A stretch of 12,024 bases of DNA from DASCNA01 sp036011305 (GTDB lineage: Bacteria; Verrucomicrobiota; Lentisphaeria; Victivallales; GWF2-38-69), in contig DASCNA010000017.1 of the NCBI GenBank assembly GCA_036011305.1, positions 1 to 12,024 on the forward strand. Reading direction: 5' to 3'. This document shows, piece after piece, positions 1 to 6,582 of the stretch (position 1 is the first letter of the stretch; the number at the start of each line of letters is the position of its first letter). The position numbers were made by a program, and so were the translations under genes. The notes under the pieces were generated by a model. It saw only the letters and a program-made list of their open reading frames with translations, did not search any database and was not told the DNA's origin.

Positions 1-221
1 ATAATAGGTTTTTGCTGAACTATTTCATTTTTTACTGTATTTGCTGCAAAAATATTACATCCTGCAAAAATAAAACCGATCGAAATTAATCCTGCTATTA
101 CTTTCCTGATAGAAATAGTACGTATAAATCCCATCACACCTAATATAACCTGTTGGCTTCTGATCGTATGAATCTTTCTAAAAATATGCTCTTCTGAAGA
201 ATTAACCTTTTCTATATCCAC
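1..221 (-). CDS. N-terminal part of an exported or membrane-anchored protein (cut by the window edge)
   Basis: The minus strand is open from a GTG codon at 221-219 to the window edge, giving 73 codons. The start is chosen because a strong Shine-Dalgarno (AAAGGAG, core at 227-230) lies 5 nt upstream. The product begins with about 38 polar and basic residues and then has a hydrophobic run (VIAGLISIGFIFAG) ending in a cysteine followed by NIFAANTV. This could be a signal peptide cut at the Ala-rich IFA-A, a lipoprotein signal with an imperfect lipobox (F-A-G-C), or an N-terminal anchor. An in-frame ATG at 134-132 would give a more conventional signal peptide but has a weaker ribosome binding site. 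The mature domain is outside the window, so the function cannot be given. Confidence 0.7.
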   Translation of the reverse strand, partial: MDIEKVNSSEEHIFRKIHTIRSQQVILGVMGFIRTISIRKVIAGLISIGFIFAGCNIFAANTVKNEIVQQKPI

Positions 222-256
222 GAAATCTCCTTTATAACTTAATGAAAAATACAGTT

Positions 257-320
257 GCATGTATTGTGTGAAGTTTCAACTATTAAGATAAGATATCCTA
301 TATTTACACACAATACAAGC
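257..320. repeat. Inverted repeat flanking the probable promoter of the left-edge gene
   Basis: Arms GCATGTATTGTGTG (257-270) and CACACAATACAAGC (307-320) are complementary over 14 positions with one mismatch, separated by 36 bp. They lie upstream of the minus-strand gene starting at 221. On the minus strand the right arm overlaps a possible -35 (TTGTGT) and the left arm falls in the likely leader, so the arms would bracket the promoter. This suits a paired operator site or a leader stem. The binding factor is unknown. Confidence 0.5.
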
Positions 321-402
321 TTTTTTAGTATTTAGATACGTACAATATGCCTTGTGCGAATAATAATATCAACCAAGCTATTTGTGATAAATTTCGTGGT
401 GC

Positions 403-708
403 TTAATCTGTTGTTGCTTCCGAATCAGCTAAAATATTTCCGTTTGAATCAGAAATTTTATGGGTAATACTTATTTGATCTTTTTCGTTTTTATAGGATT
501 TCATATCAACTTTTCCTATGAGTTTTTCATTATTCCCCATATCAAGAAAACCAAGGGTAAGTGAATTTTTTTCTGAACTCAATACTTTAAAGTTGAAGTT
601 ATCTGCTTTTGTTAATTTTAGAGCTTCAGTTGTTTCTTTAAGTATAAAGAGAGAAAGCATTCCATGTGCTTTAAAGTCAGTAAAAAAAGTTGTTTCTAGG
701 TTTTCCAT
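403..708 (-). CDS. Hypothetical protein, 101 aa
   Basis: The start at 708 is supported by GAGGA about 7 nt upstream on the minus strand. The protein has no signal peptide or membrane segment. After a short helical N-terminus (FKAHGMLSLFILKETTEALKL) the rest alternates polar and hydrophobic residues like beta strands and ends ISITHKISDSNGNILADSEATTD. The tail, with its Asn-Gly turn, is faintly like the last hairpin of hotdog-fold proteins, but no catalytic motif is visible and I do not assign that fold. It lies 45 nt downstream of the 106-aa gene on the same strand and is probably the last member of the recD2 transcription unit. Function unknown. Confidence 0.6.
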   Translation of the reverse strand: MENLETTFFTDFKAHGMLSLFILKETTEALKLTKADNFNFKVLSSEKNSLTLGFLDMGNNEKLIGKVDMKSYKNEKDQISITHKISDSNGNILADSEATTD

Positions 709-753
709 TTTAAAATCCTCATCTATTTACATTAAACTAGTTTTAAAGAGAAA

Positions 754-1074
754 TTAATTATCTTCATTTCTTTTTGTAATTATTTCATGAACAGATTTAC
801 GTATCTCGTGTTCATAATGTTCTATACTTTGTGTTAAGCCCCAGTTAAAAGTATGATCTTTTTCGTCTTCATCAGTCCCATCCATATCAGCGACAATATG
901 AATTGCATCCATTAGAGCTAATATTTCACATAAAGCTATGTGTATAGCTCCCGATGAATGACCATTTGATTGCAATTTTAGAATATATTGAGTTAATTTA
1001 TTTGCAGCATTTTCAATCTCATCTAGGCTTGCAGATGTATCAAAAGAATTTTCTATAGGTGTTTTATCTTTCAT
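754..1074 (-). CDS. Hypothetical acidic, mostly helical protein, 106 aa
   Basis: This is an ATG start at 1074 with no convincing Shine-Dalgarno. The product is soluble and acidic and looks mostly alpha-helical: SLDEIENAANKLTQYILKL, then IHIALCEILALMDAIHIVADMDG, an acidic linker DGTDEDEKDH (about residues 65-74), and a His/Glu-rich end. No known motif is recognised. It has a 95-nt gap from the upstream 130-aa gene and a 45-nt gap to the 101-aa gene below it, so it may be in the recD2 operon or have its own promoter in 1075-1169. Small acidic helical proteins are common in mobile DNA, which is context and not evidence of function. Confidence 0.6.
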   Translation of the reverse strand: MKDKTPIENSFDTSASLDEIENAANKLTQYILKLQSNGHSSGAIHIALCEILALMDAIHIVADMDGTDEDEKDHTFNWGLTQSIEHYEHEIRKSVHEIITKRNEDN

Positions 1075-1169
1075 AATCAGTCGTAATTACTTTTTTATTT
1101 ATGTTATTAATATCTCTTTATATTTATGATAACAATACTTATTCAAATAAAACTCAAGGACTTGAAAAA

Positions 1170-1562
1170 CTAGTCAAAAAACAATTCCTCAATCTTAAAA
1201 TTATCTAAAATTGCAGTGTATGGTGCAAGTATTTGTTCACATCTATCCAGATAAACCCAATCTTTTTCAATCCTGATAATTTTGTTAAATTTTTCAATAT
1301 TAATAAAGGAGCTCTGGTGAATAATATTATTAAATTTAGCAAAAGCCTCCTTATCCATAACACAACCACATCCGGAAGCCAATCCTCCGGCAATATACCA
1401 GAATTTAGCATGTAGGATAGGCAATGAAATTTTCTGATTTTTCATCATTGTCTCTAAAGACTTTTTTCTTCTTCTTATAACAAGATAGTTTTCTTTAAGA
1501 AAACAATCGTCATTTTGTAAATTAGTTCCAAAGAAACCAATAGACTTTTCTTCATTAAGCAT
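1170..1562 (-). CDS. Hypothetical protein, 130 aa, in the recD2 operon
   Basis: The ATG at 1562 lies only 6 nt after the stop of the 70-aa gene, with AGGA about 10 nt upstream, so translation is probably coupled. The protein has a basic patch (VIRRRKKS, about residues 28-35) and a Gly/Cys-rich segment AGGLASGCGCVMD (about 58-70), and ends in hydrophobic and acidic residues (FKIEELFFD). Cysteines occur near residues 20, 65, 67 and 108, but their spacing does not form a zinc motif I know. There is no signal peptide. Two shorter open frames inside it, one per strand, are shadows. Function unknown; linkage to recD2 is the only clue. Confidence 0.65.
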   Translation of the reverse strand: MLNEEKSIGFFGTNLQNDDCFLKENYLVIRRRKKSLETMMKNQKISLPILHAKFWYIAGGLASGCGCVMDKEAFAKFNNIIHQSSFINIEKFNKIIRIEKDWVYLDRCEQILAPYTAILDNFKIEELFFD

Positions 1563-1568
1563 TAACTT

Positions 1569-1781
1569 TTATCCTTGTTTTAAGCTATTTTTGTTGGACT
1601 TGATATTTTCTAAACAGATTCTGGTAGACTGTTTCCTTTTTTCCCATTTGTCTTCAAACTTTCGTTCATTACTGCATAATGGTGATACCGTAGTATGTTG
1701 CAGATCAATAGAACTTCTATTACACCTTTCAAATCCTGTAAGTCCAAGTGTATAAAATTTGCAATCACAACAGTCTCTCAT
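1569..1781 (-). CDS. Small four-cysteine, probably zinc-binding protein, 70 aa
   Basis: The ATG at 1781 has AAGG (minus strand, 1791-1794) about 9 nt upstream and follows the recD2 stop by 15 nt. The protein opens MRDCCDCKFY and has cysteines at 4, 5, 7, 20 and 36. C4-x2-C7-x12-C20-x15-C36, followed by an Asn-Glu-Arg, resembles the small treble-clef or zinc-ribbon-like proteins common in phages and mobile elements. The C-terminal half is very basic (KWEKRKQSTR), compatible with nucleic-acid binding. Metal binding is inferred from cysteine spacing alone. It sits directly behind recD2 and ahead of the 130-aa gene, so the three are almost certainly cotranscribed. Confidence 0.7.
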   Translation of the reverse strand: MRDCCDCKFYTLGLTGFERCNRSSIDLQHTTVSPLCSNERKFEDKWEKRKQSTRICLENIKSNKNSLKQG

Positions 1782-1796
1782 TTTAAAAAACCTTAT

Positions 1797-4010
1797 CTAA
1801 TTAATCTCATTTAGTTCTATACCTGAATTTTCTTTCAATCTATCAGAAAGTTTAGTAATCCTTTGAAGCATTTTATTGTTATGTACCGCCATACCAACCG
1901 CTTTCTTTTGACCAATAAGTACAACAAGCTTCTTTCCTCTGGTTACACCTGTATAAAGTAAATTTCTAAGTAATAGCGTGAAATGCTGAGTTGCAATAGG
2001 CATGACAATTATAGGATATTCAGAGCCCTGGCTTTTATGGATTGTAGTGGCATATGCAAGACTTACTTCATCAAGTTCATGGAATTGATATTCAACTATT
2101 CTACCATCAAAATCTATATAAACTAATTCTTCCTGTTCATCTATTTTATCGATATTCCCGATATCACCATTAAAGACATTTTTATCATAGTTATTAATGG
2201 TCTGAATAACCTTATCTTTTGGTGCAAACTCAAAGCCATACTTGGATATTCTAGGAACAGAGCTTCCATTAAGAGCTTTTTGAAGCTCAATATTTAGAGC
2301 CCTACATCCTAATCCACCACGATTCATTGGAGAAAGTACCTGTATGTCTTTGATAGGGTCACAATTATATCTTCTCGGTATGCGGTTTACTACTATGTTC
2401 ATTAAGTTGTTAAAAATATCCTCAACTTCATCCTTATATATTATTACAAAGTCATTTTTCATTTTATCAAAATATGGCATAGAACCATTATTAATTCTAT
2501 GTGCATTTACTATAATCATTGAGTCTGAAGCCTGCCTGAATATTTCGCTAAGAAAAGAGGCATGCACTACTTTAGAATTAATGATATCTCTCAGTACAGA
2601 ACCTGGTCCCACAGATGGCAGTTGATCTACGTCTCCTACAATGAGTAATGATGCATAGTCAGGAATAGCTTTTAAAAAACTATTCATCAGTGTAATATCT
2701 ATCATGGAGGCTTCGTCCACAACAAAAAAATCAGCTTTTATAGGATTCTCTCTATTATGTTTAAATAAAGCTGTTTTAGGGTCGAATGCCAGAAGTCTGT
2801 GAATTGTCTTAGCCTGTAAGTTAGTAGTCTCAGATAATCTTTTTGCAGCCCTTCCGGTAGGAGCACATAAAACAACTTCAGCTTTCTTTGCTTTTACTAT
2901 TTTTAGAATACTATTTACAACAGTAGTTTTTCCGACACCAGGTCCACCTGTAATTATAGAAACTTTATTATTGATAGAATTATCTACAGCTTTCTGTTGG
3001 GATGTTGAAAGCTTGATATCGGCTTTCTGTTCTACCCATGGTATAGCTTTTGCTCCGTCAATAGTTCCCCAACTTGGAGTACCTTTATTAAGCCTTGTTA
3101 TATTTTCAGAAACCGAAACTTCTGAATAATACAGTGATGAAAGATATATACATTTTTTATCCTTAATGATATCTTCAACAATACTTTTATTTTTAAGCTC
3201 ACACAATATGGCATCTTTTATTGTTTCAATAGGAATTTCTAATAATTCTGATGATGTTTCCACTAGATGATCATAGGTATCAGCGCAGTGCCCTTCGGTA
3301 CAGATTTCCATAAGTACATGTCTTACACCTGCTCTTGCTCTTATAAGTGAGTCAGGTTTAATTCCGAGCTTCATTGCAATTGTATCAGCGGTTTTAAAAC
3401 CTAGACCGTGAATATCAATAGCAAGCTGGTATGGATTTTTAGATATAATTCCGACAGCATTATCTCCGTAAGTTTTATATATACGTACAGATCTTGCAGT
3501 ACCAACTCCGTGAGACCTTAGAAAAACCATAATTTCTCTTACAGCTTTCTGTTCATCCCATGCATCAATGACCTTTGCTGTTCGTTTAGGACCGATACCA
3601 TCAAGTTCTTTAAGTTTTTCAGGAGTATTTTCTATTATATCAAAAACATCCTCTCCAAAAGCATGCACCAGTTTTTTTGCAAAATGGGGACCAATTCCTC
3701 TAATCATTCCTGAACCGAGATATTTTTCTATACCTTCAAGAGTTGTTGGAGGTACTGTTTTTATGTATGAAGCTTTTAACTGTAAGCCATGTTTTCTGTC
3801 ATTTACCCAATACCCTTTGCATTCTAAATACTCGCCAGCACTTATAACAGCAGTTGAACCTACTACTGTTAGCAGTTCTCGATACCCTTTAACTTTTATT
3901 CTAAGTACACAAAAACCTGTTTCTTCACTATGAAATGTTATTCTTTCAACCGTTCCTGAAATAAATTCCTGCTCTGTAGTATTTGAAGACTTAGAGAATC
4001 TTTGGTTCAT
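1797..4010 (-). CDS. recD2: RecD2-type superfamily 1B 5'->3' DNA helicase
   Basis: This is a 737-aa protein with the full RecD2 order. An N-terminal OB-like region (about 15-90) is followed by helix-hairpin-helix elements (99-119, 133-151 with LDGIGPKRTAKV, and 202-216). The helicase core has Walker A GGPGVGKT (355-362), motif Ia CAPTGRAA (382-389), Walker B VVDEAS (430-435), motif III GDVDQLPSVG (459-468), FRQ (491-493), motif V TTIHKSQGSEYP (655-666) and motif VI YTGVTRGKK (686-694). All key residues are present. The long N-terminus and absence of nearby recB/recC separate it from the RecD subunit of RecBCD. The family unwinds DNA 5'->3' and acts in repair without RecBC. The ATG at 4010 lacks a clear Shine-Dalgarno, but the OB strand starts near residue 15, so the start fits. 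It is first in its operon. Confidence 0.97.
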   Translation of the reverse strand: MNQRFSKSSNTTEQEFISGTVERITFHSEETGFCVLRIKVKGYRELLTVVGSTAVISAGEYLECKGYWVNDRKHGLQLKASYIKTVPPTTLEGIEKYLGSGMIRGIGPHFAKKLVHAFGEDVFDIIENTPEKLKELDGIGPKRTAKVIDAWDEQKAVREIMVFLRSHGVGTARSVRIYKTYGDNAVGIISKNPYQLAIDIHGLGFKTADTIAMKLGIKPDSLIRARAGVRHVLMEICTEGHCADTYDHLVETSSELLEIPIETIKDAILCELKNKSIVEDIIKDKKCIYLSSLYYSEVSVSENITRLNKGTPSWGTIDGAKAIPWVEQKADIKLSTSQQKAVDNSINNKVSIITGGPGVGKTTVVNSILKIVKAKKAEVVLCAPTGRAAKRLSETTNLQAKTIHRLLAFDPKTALFKHNRENPIKADFFVVDEASMIDITLMNSFLKAIPDYASLLIVGDVDQLPSVGPGSVLRDIINSKVVHASFLSEIFRQASDSMIIVNAHRINNGSMPYFDKMKNDFVIIYKDEVEDIFNNLMNIVVNRIPRRYNCDPIKDIQVLSPMNRGGLGCRALNIELQKALNGSSVPRISKYGFEFAPKDKVIQTINNYDKNVFNGDIGNIDKIDEQEELVYIDFDGRIVEYQFHELDEVSLAYATTIHKSQGSEYPIIVMPIATQHFTLLLRNLLYTGVTRGKKLVVLIGQKKAVGMAVHNNKMLQRITKLSDRLKENSGIELNEIN

Positions 4011-4034
4011 AACTCAGTATTACTATCTGTAAAA

Positions 4035-4040
4035 ATTATA
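4035..4040 (-). promoter_or_regulatory. Possible -10 box for the recD2 operon
   Basis: On the minus strand this reads TATAAT, about 25 nt upstream of the recD2 ATG. The best-spaced -35 candidates (CTGAAT or TGAATA, 17-18 nt away) are poor. Only the -10 match is good, so this is a tentative call. Confidence 0.35.
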
Positions 4041-4090
4041 TTATTCTGGTAGTGACTTATTCAGATGGAGTAAACCTATCACATCTTACA

Positions 4091-4187
4091 GCTATTTCTC
4101 TATCCACAGGATTTTCTTTAACACTACACCAATAACCTGAGGCTGTTGGTGCAGCTTAAGAAATAATCCTGTTGATAGTGCAATAGC
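4091..4187. repeat. 97-nt imperfect inverted repeat (long stem-loop) between recD2 and rex
   Basis: Nested complementary blocks are: GCTATT (4091-4096) with AATAGC (4182-4187); CTATCCACAGGATT (4100-4113) with AATCCTGTTGATAG (4165-4178), 13 of 14 paired; TTTCTT-T-AA (4113-4121, one bulge) with TTAAGAAA (4156-4163), sharing base 4113 with the previous block; CACCAA (4127-4132) with TTGGTG (4146-4151); and an apical CC-TGA-GG (4136-4142). No T-run follows on either strand, so it is not a standard terminator. CTATCCACA in the left arm differs at one position from the DnaA box TTATCCACA. It may be a structured RNA leader of the rex unit, a cruciform binding site, or a remnant of a small repeat element. 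Confidence 0.7.
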
Positions 4188-4256
4188 AATAAATTGCGAT
4201 AAGTATTATTCAAAGCCATCGAAAAATCAATAATTATTTCAATTTAAGGCTAAAGC

Positions 4257-4904
4257 ATGAAAAGAAAAAACTCTATCCCGGCACCGACAATTGAACGATT
4301 GATTATATACAGAAGAGAACTGAAAAACTTACAGTCTGATAAATCAAGTCATTTATATTCACATCATCTGGCTGAACTTTCAAACAGTAATTCACCTCAG
4401 GTAAGAAGAGATTTAATGATCGCAGGATGTGCCGGAACATTAAAGAATGGTTATAACATCCAAAAATTAATTAAAGATATTGATAACATTTTAGAAGATA
4501 ATAATGGTTTAAAAATAGCTTTGGTAGGCGTAGGTAATTTAGGAAAAGCAGTTCTATCCAATGAAATTTATAGAGATTCAAAAAGTTTAATTGTTGCTGC
4601 TTTCGATGTAGATAAAGAAATAATAGGGAATAGTTTTTCTAACTGTAGCTGTTATCATATTGACGACTTAAAAGATAAAATCTTTGAGCTTGGTATTGAT
4701 ATAGGAATAATAACAACTCCAAGACAGCATGCACAGCAAATTGCAGATTTAATGGTATATGCGGGAATTAGAGGCATATTGAATTTTGCACCCATATCGT
4801 TAAGAGTACCAGATAATGTATATCTGGATAGAATAGACATATCAATGAGTCTTGATAAAGTTAACTATTTTACAAACCAACATCAACTATCCGCAATTCA
4901 ATAA
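4257..4904 (+). CDS. rex: Rex-family redox-sensing transcriptional repressor
   Basis: This 215-aa protein has the standard two-domain Rex architecture and usual length. The N-terminal winged helix (about 7-57) carries the Rex signature IPAPTIERLIIYRREL and the recognition-helix region LAELSNSNSPQVRRDL. A Rossmann fold follows, with nucleotide loop LVGVGNLGKAVL (89-100), FDVD (116-119) at the end of the second strand with acidic residues as in NAD(H)-binding folds, IITTPRQHAQQIAD and GILNFAPISLRVP (173-185). The C-terminal helix (VNYFT) is the domain-swap dimerisation element. Rex proteins bind DNA when NAD+ is high and release it when NADH rises, controlling fermentative or respiratory genes. 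The segment after the winged helix (IAGCAGTLKNGYNI) departs from the canonical FGxFGxRGxGYN. AAGG lies 7 nt before the ATG. I found no good consensus Rex site, so its targets are unknown. Confidence 0.85.
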   Translation: MKRKNSIPAPTIERLIIYRRELKNLQSDKSSHLYSHHLAELSNSNSPQVRRDLMIAGCAGTLKNGYNIQKLIKDIDNILEDNNGLKIALVGVGNLGKAVLSNEIYRDSKSLIVAAFDVDKEIIGNSFSNCSCYHIDDLKDKIFELGIDIGIITTPRQHAQQIADLMVYAGIRGILNFAPISLRVPDNVYLDRIDISMSLDKVNYFTNQHQLSAIQ

Positions 4905-4921
4905 TTCAAAATGTAATAAAT

Positions 4922-5104
4922 ATGAGAATTGGCGATACTGTTTATGTTTGTAGTGAAGGGCATAAATTTAAATCTGTTATTACCGGTGAAACCGGTAAGT
5001 TCTGGACAGTAAAAACACCAGCAGGAGCGTCAAAATATTCAAAAAACACTTTGAAAAAAGTTGAATATCCATACTTTGACGGCTGTTATATTATTCCTTT
5101 TTAA
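4922..5104 (+). CDS. Small SH3/KOW-like beta protein, 60 aa, downstream of rex
   Basis: It starts 17 nt after the rex stop on the same strand. No Shine-Dalgarno is visible, so it may depend on coupling. The sequence MRIGDTVYVCSEGHKFKSVITGETGKFWTVKTPAG has the short-strand, Gly-turn pattern of small SH3- or KOW-like barrels, seen in many short phage and plasmid proteins that are unstudied. The end (FDGCYIIPF) is hydrophobic. Its last 14 bp overlap the 3' end of the convergent gene at 5091-5264. The fold guess is weak and the function unknown. Confidence 0.55.
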   Translation: MRIGDTVYVCSEGHKFKSVITGETGKFWTVKTPAGASKYSKNTLKKVEYPYFDGCYIIPF

Positions 5105-5264
5105 TATATTTATATTTTTTATTTTTGATTAGCTTCCATTTTTTTAATGCATCAAACACGTAAGTATTATTTATATCAGCATTAGCTGGTAAATCTTTTT
5201 TATCTCCTGATTTATAGAATTTATTCAATGAATTTATCCAGGCCAGGCTTTCATCAGAAATCAT
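5091..5264 (-). CDS. Hypothetical basic protein, 57 aa
   Basis: An ATG at 5264-5262 on the minus strand opens 57 codons ending in TAA at 5091-5093. Its ribosome binding site is among the best in the window: TTTAGGAGATATT directly before ATG, with the core AGGAGA about 4-5 nt away. The product begins MISDESLAWINSLNKFYKSG, has a middle DLPANADINNTYVFDALKKW, and ends in an extremely Lys-rich tail (NKKYKYIKKE). It looks like a small soluble helical protein with a possible nucleic-acid-binding tail. No family is recognised. It converges on and overlaps the 60-aa gene by 14 bp. The good start signal and sensible composition make it likely real despite its size. Confidence 0.6.
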   Translation of the reverse strand: MISDESLAWINSLNKFYKSGDKKDLPANADINNTYVFDALKKWKLIKNKKYKYIKKE

Positions 5265-5337
5265 AATATCTCCTAAACAGTTTGTTATAATTCAAACTTT
5301 AAAGTGTGGCAAAGGCTCTGTAATACTGGGACAAATG

Positions 5338-5360
5338 TGGTGGGGATAGGGAGATTTGAA
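5338..5360 (-). other. tRNA/tmRNA 3'-end fragment, candidate attachment-site scar
   Basis: Read on the minus strand, this 23-nt segment fits a tRNA 3' end position by position: T-loop TTCAAAT (positions 54-60), 3' T-stem CTCCC (61-65), 3' acceptor strand TATCCCC (66-72), discriminator A, then CCA. The expected 5' partners (GGGAG for the T-stem, GGGGATA for the acceptor) are absent from the 250 bases upstream on that strand, so this is not a functional tRNA. Such orphan 3' ends typically mark the far end of an element integrated by a tyrosine recombinase into a tRNA or tmRNA gene. By that logic the element would lie at higher coordinates, starting near 5360. No integrase is in the window, so this remains a candidate. 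Confidence 0.5.
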
Positions 5361-5571
5361 TATATCACAGAAACCTTCGCCACGAACTCAAATATGCACC
5401 GGTATACTATTTCTGCAAGTTGTTTTCTATAAAAATAATCTCTAATTCAAAGCGCCTTCTCTATCATAGTGAATACTAAGCTTATACAAAATCTATCAAA
5501 AAACTATTAACAGCTTAAAACTAATAACATGGCCCACTAAAAGGTTCTAGCTGTAAATTTATTCAGAAAAT

Positions 5572-5601
5572 ATACTTAAATATTTTTTACCGTTTAAGTA
5601 T
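5572..5601 (-). terminator. Weak AT-rich stem-loop after the winged-helix gene
   Basis: ATACTTAAA (5572-5580) and TTTAAGTAT (5593-5601) are perfectly complementary with a 12-nt loop, starting 13 nt past the end of the minus-strand gene. Only one G-C pair is present in nine, and the following minus-strand sequence ATTTTCT is only moderately T-rich. It may terminate transcription weakly, or be a binding site. Confidence 0.35.
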
Positions 5602-5613
5602 TTATTATCTTCT

Positions 5614-6369
5614 TCAAAACAATTCGGGTTCAAGCCAGTTGAGAAAAGCCTTCTTAAAATCAATTGGGAACTTCGATAGATTATTATACGAGCATGTAAT
5701 ATATTTACTAAATTTCTTCCTGTATTCGTTATTTATAAAGAAATCTTTTAAATCATTTTGAAATACTTTTCTATGTGAATAATCATACTCCCCTGCCCTT
5801 TTTTCAATGACATTTAATTCATTTTCTTTTTGTCTTAATTTAACAATAAATTTTCTATAATCATTTTTAGAAAACTCAGGTAGTATCACAGGTGTTCCTT
5901 TAGCAATTACTTTGTTATGTATAAGTTCACTTATACATATATCATATTCTTTTATATAGCAAAATATATCTGACACCCTCATCTTTAGATCAACTTCATT
6001 AATATAATCAGCAAACCATTTTTCCAGTTCAAGGTTTTCATTTATAATTACTTGAAGTGTCTTTTTTTCAGAGGATGCTGCTTTTATTACTTCTTTTTCA
6101 TTTATCAAATATGGATCTATGCATGTAATTTGCCTATTGCTGGTTTTCCCTGATATTACTACATAACCATAAAACTTTAGTTCTGATAATGCACCAAAGA
6201 CCGTTTTTCTATTCATTTTCAAAGAATCAGAAATTTCTTTGCTGGTTATTCTTGTCGCTTCATCAAAACTTCCGGCATCACAGTATAAAAAAAGATAAAC
6301 TCTCACCGAACTGTCCTTCATCCTTGATTGCAGTATTCTTGAAATTGTAGCTGCCGTATCAGTCGTCAT
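5614..6369 (-). CDS. Winged-helix DNA-binding protein, 251 aa
   Basis: The N-terminal domain (about 18-75) is a winged helix: a first helix SSVRVYLFLYCD, then ITSKEISDSLKMNRKTVFGA as helix-turn-helix and recognition helix, and LSELKFYGYVVISG as the wing. The remaining ~170 residues are charged and helical, with no cysteine motif, no signal peptide and no membrane segment. The architecture fits a transcriptional regulator or a plasmid/phage replication-associated HTH protein. The C-terminal part matches nothing I recognise. The ATG at 6369 lacks a Shine-Dalgarno. It is divergent from the 6653 gene, and the shared 283-bp region contains repeats and a dyad it could bind. It is also the first gene next to the tRNA-like scar at 5338-5360. 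Repressor role is inferred. Confidence 0.75.
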   Translation of the reverse strand: MTTDTAATISRILQSRMKDSSVRVYLFLYCDAGSFDEATRITSKEISDSLKMNRKTVFGALSELKFYGYVVISGKTSNRQITCIDPYLINEKEVIKAASSEKKTLQVIINENLELEKWFADYINEVDLKMRVSDIFCYIKEYDICISELIHNKVIAKGTPVILPEFSKNDYRKFIVKLRQKENELNVIEKRAGEYDYSHRKVFQNDLKDFFINNEYRKKFSKYITCSYNNLSKFPIDFKKAFLNWLEPELF

Positions 6370-6417
6370 ATTTTATTCTATAATTAAGATTAAGTACCAA
6401 AAATATCCACTAGTTGG

Positions 6418-6471
6418 AAACATCTAATTATTAATAAACTGTTAATAAATGTCAACAACTTAAAACATCTA
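6418..6471. repeat. Direct repeats in the divergent region between the winged-helix gene and the 6653 gene
   Basis: AAACATCTA occurs at 6418-6426 and 6463-6471. Between them TTAATAAA occurs twice with an 11-bp period (6431-6438 and 6442-6449), about one helical turn. This spacing could present two protein-binding half-sites on one face of the DNA. AT-rich composition makes chance repeats likely, so confidence is low. Confidence 0.3.
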
Positions 6472-6582
6472 TTTCAGGAAATAAAAGTTACAGATTACTT
6501 TGTTTTTTTTTACATTTCATACCGACATAGAAAAATAAACAAGTTACAAATTAATTATCAAACCAGAGAATATTCACAGCAC

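Larger units (their letters stand above)
5265..5613. other. Gene-poor region (349 bp) with tRNA-like scar and short inverted repeats
   Basis: No supportable coding frame is seen on either strand. It holds the upstream region and ribosome binding site of the 57-aa gene, a 10-bp palindrome ACTTTAAAGT (5296-5305), the tRNA/tmRNA 3'-end-like fragment (5338-5360), and an AT-rich 9-bp inverted repeat just beyond the winged-helix gene (5572-5601). Around 5321-5355 the local G content is far higher than in the surroundings. Nothing recognisable lies between about 5400 and 5570. Confidence 0.6.

Noticed and set aside
382..399. Rex operator (TTGTGA...TCACAA type)
   Set aside because: Only the left half matches, the right half is TTTCGTGG, and it lies at the end of a gene, not in a promoter.
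1205..1415. Open frames on both strands inside the 130-aa gene
   Set aside because: They have no ribosome binding sites and overlap fully with the better-supported coupled gene.
4091..4187. Integron attC site
   Set aside because: The inverted repeat lacks the GTTRRRY and RYYYAAC core boxes, and no integron integrase is in the window.
4194..4214. Rex autoregulatory site upstream of rex
   Set aside because: The partial dyad TTGCGATAA/TTATTCAAA has the wrong spacing and only 6 of 9 matching positions.
5280..5613. A complete tRNA or tmRNA gene around the CCA-ending fragment
   Set aside because: Neither the 5' acceptor strand GGGGATA nor the T-stem partner GGGAG is present upstream on the minus strand; only the last 23 nt fit.
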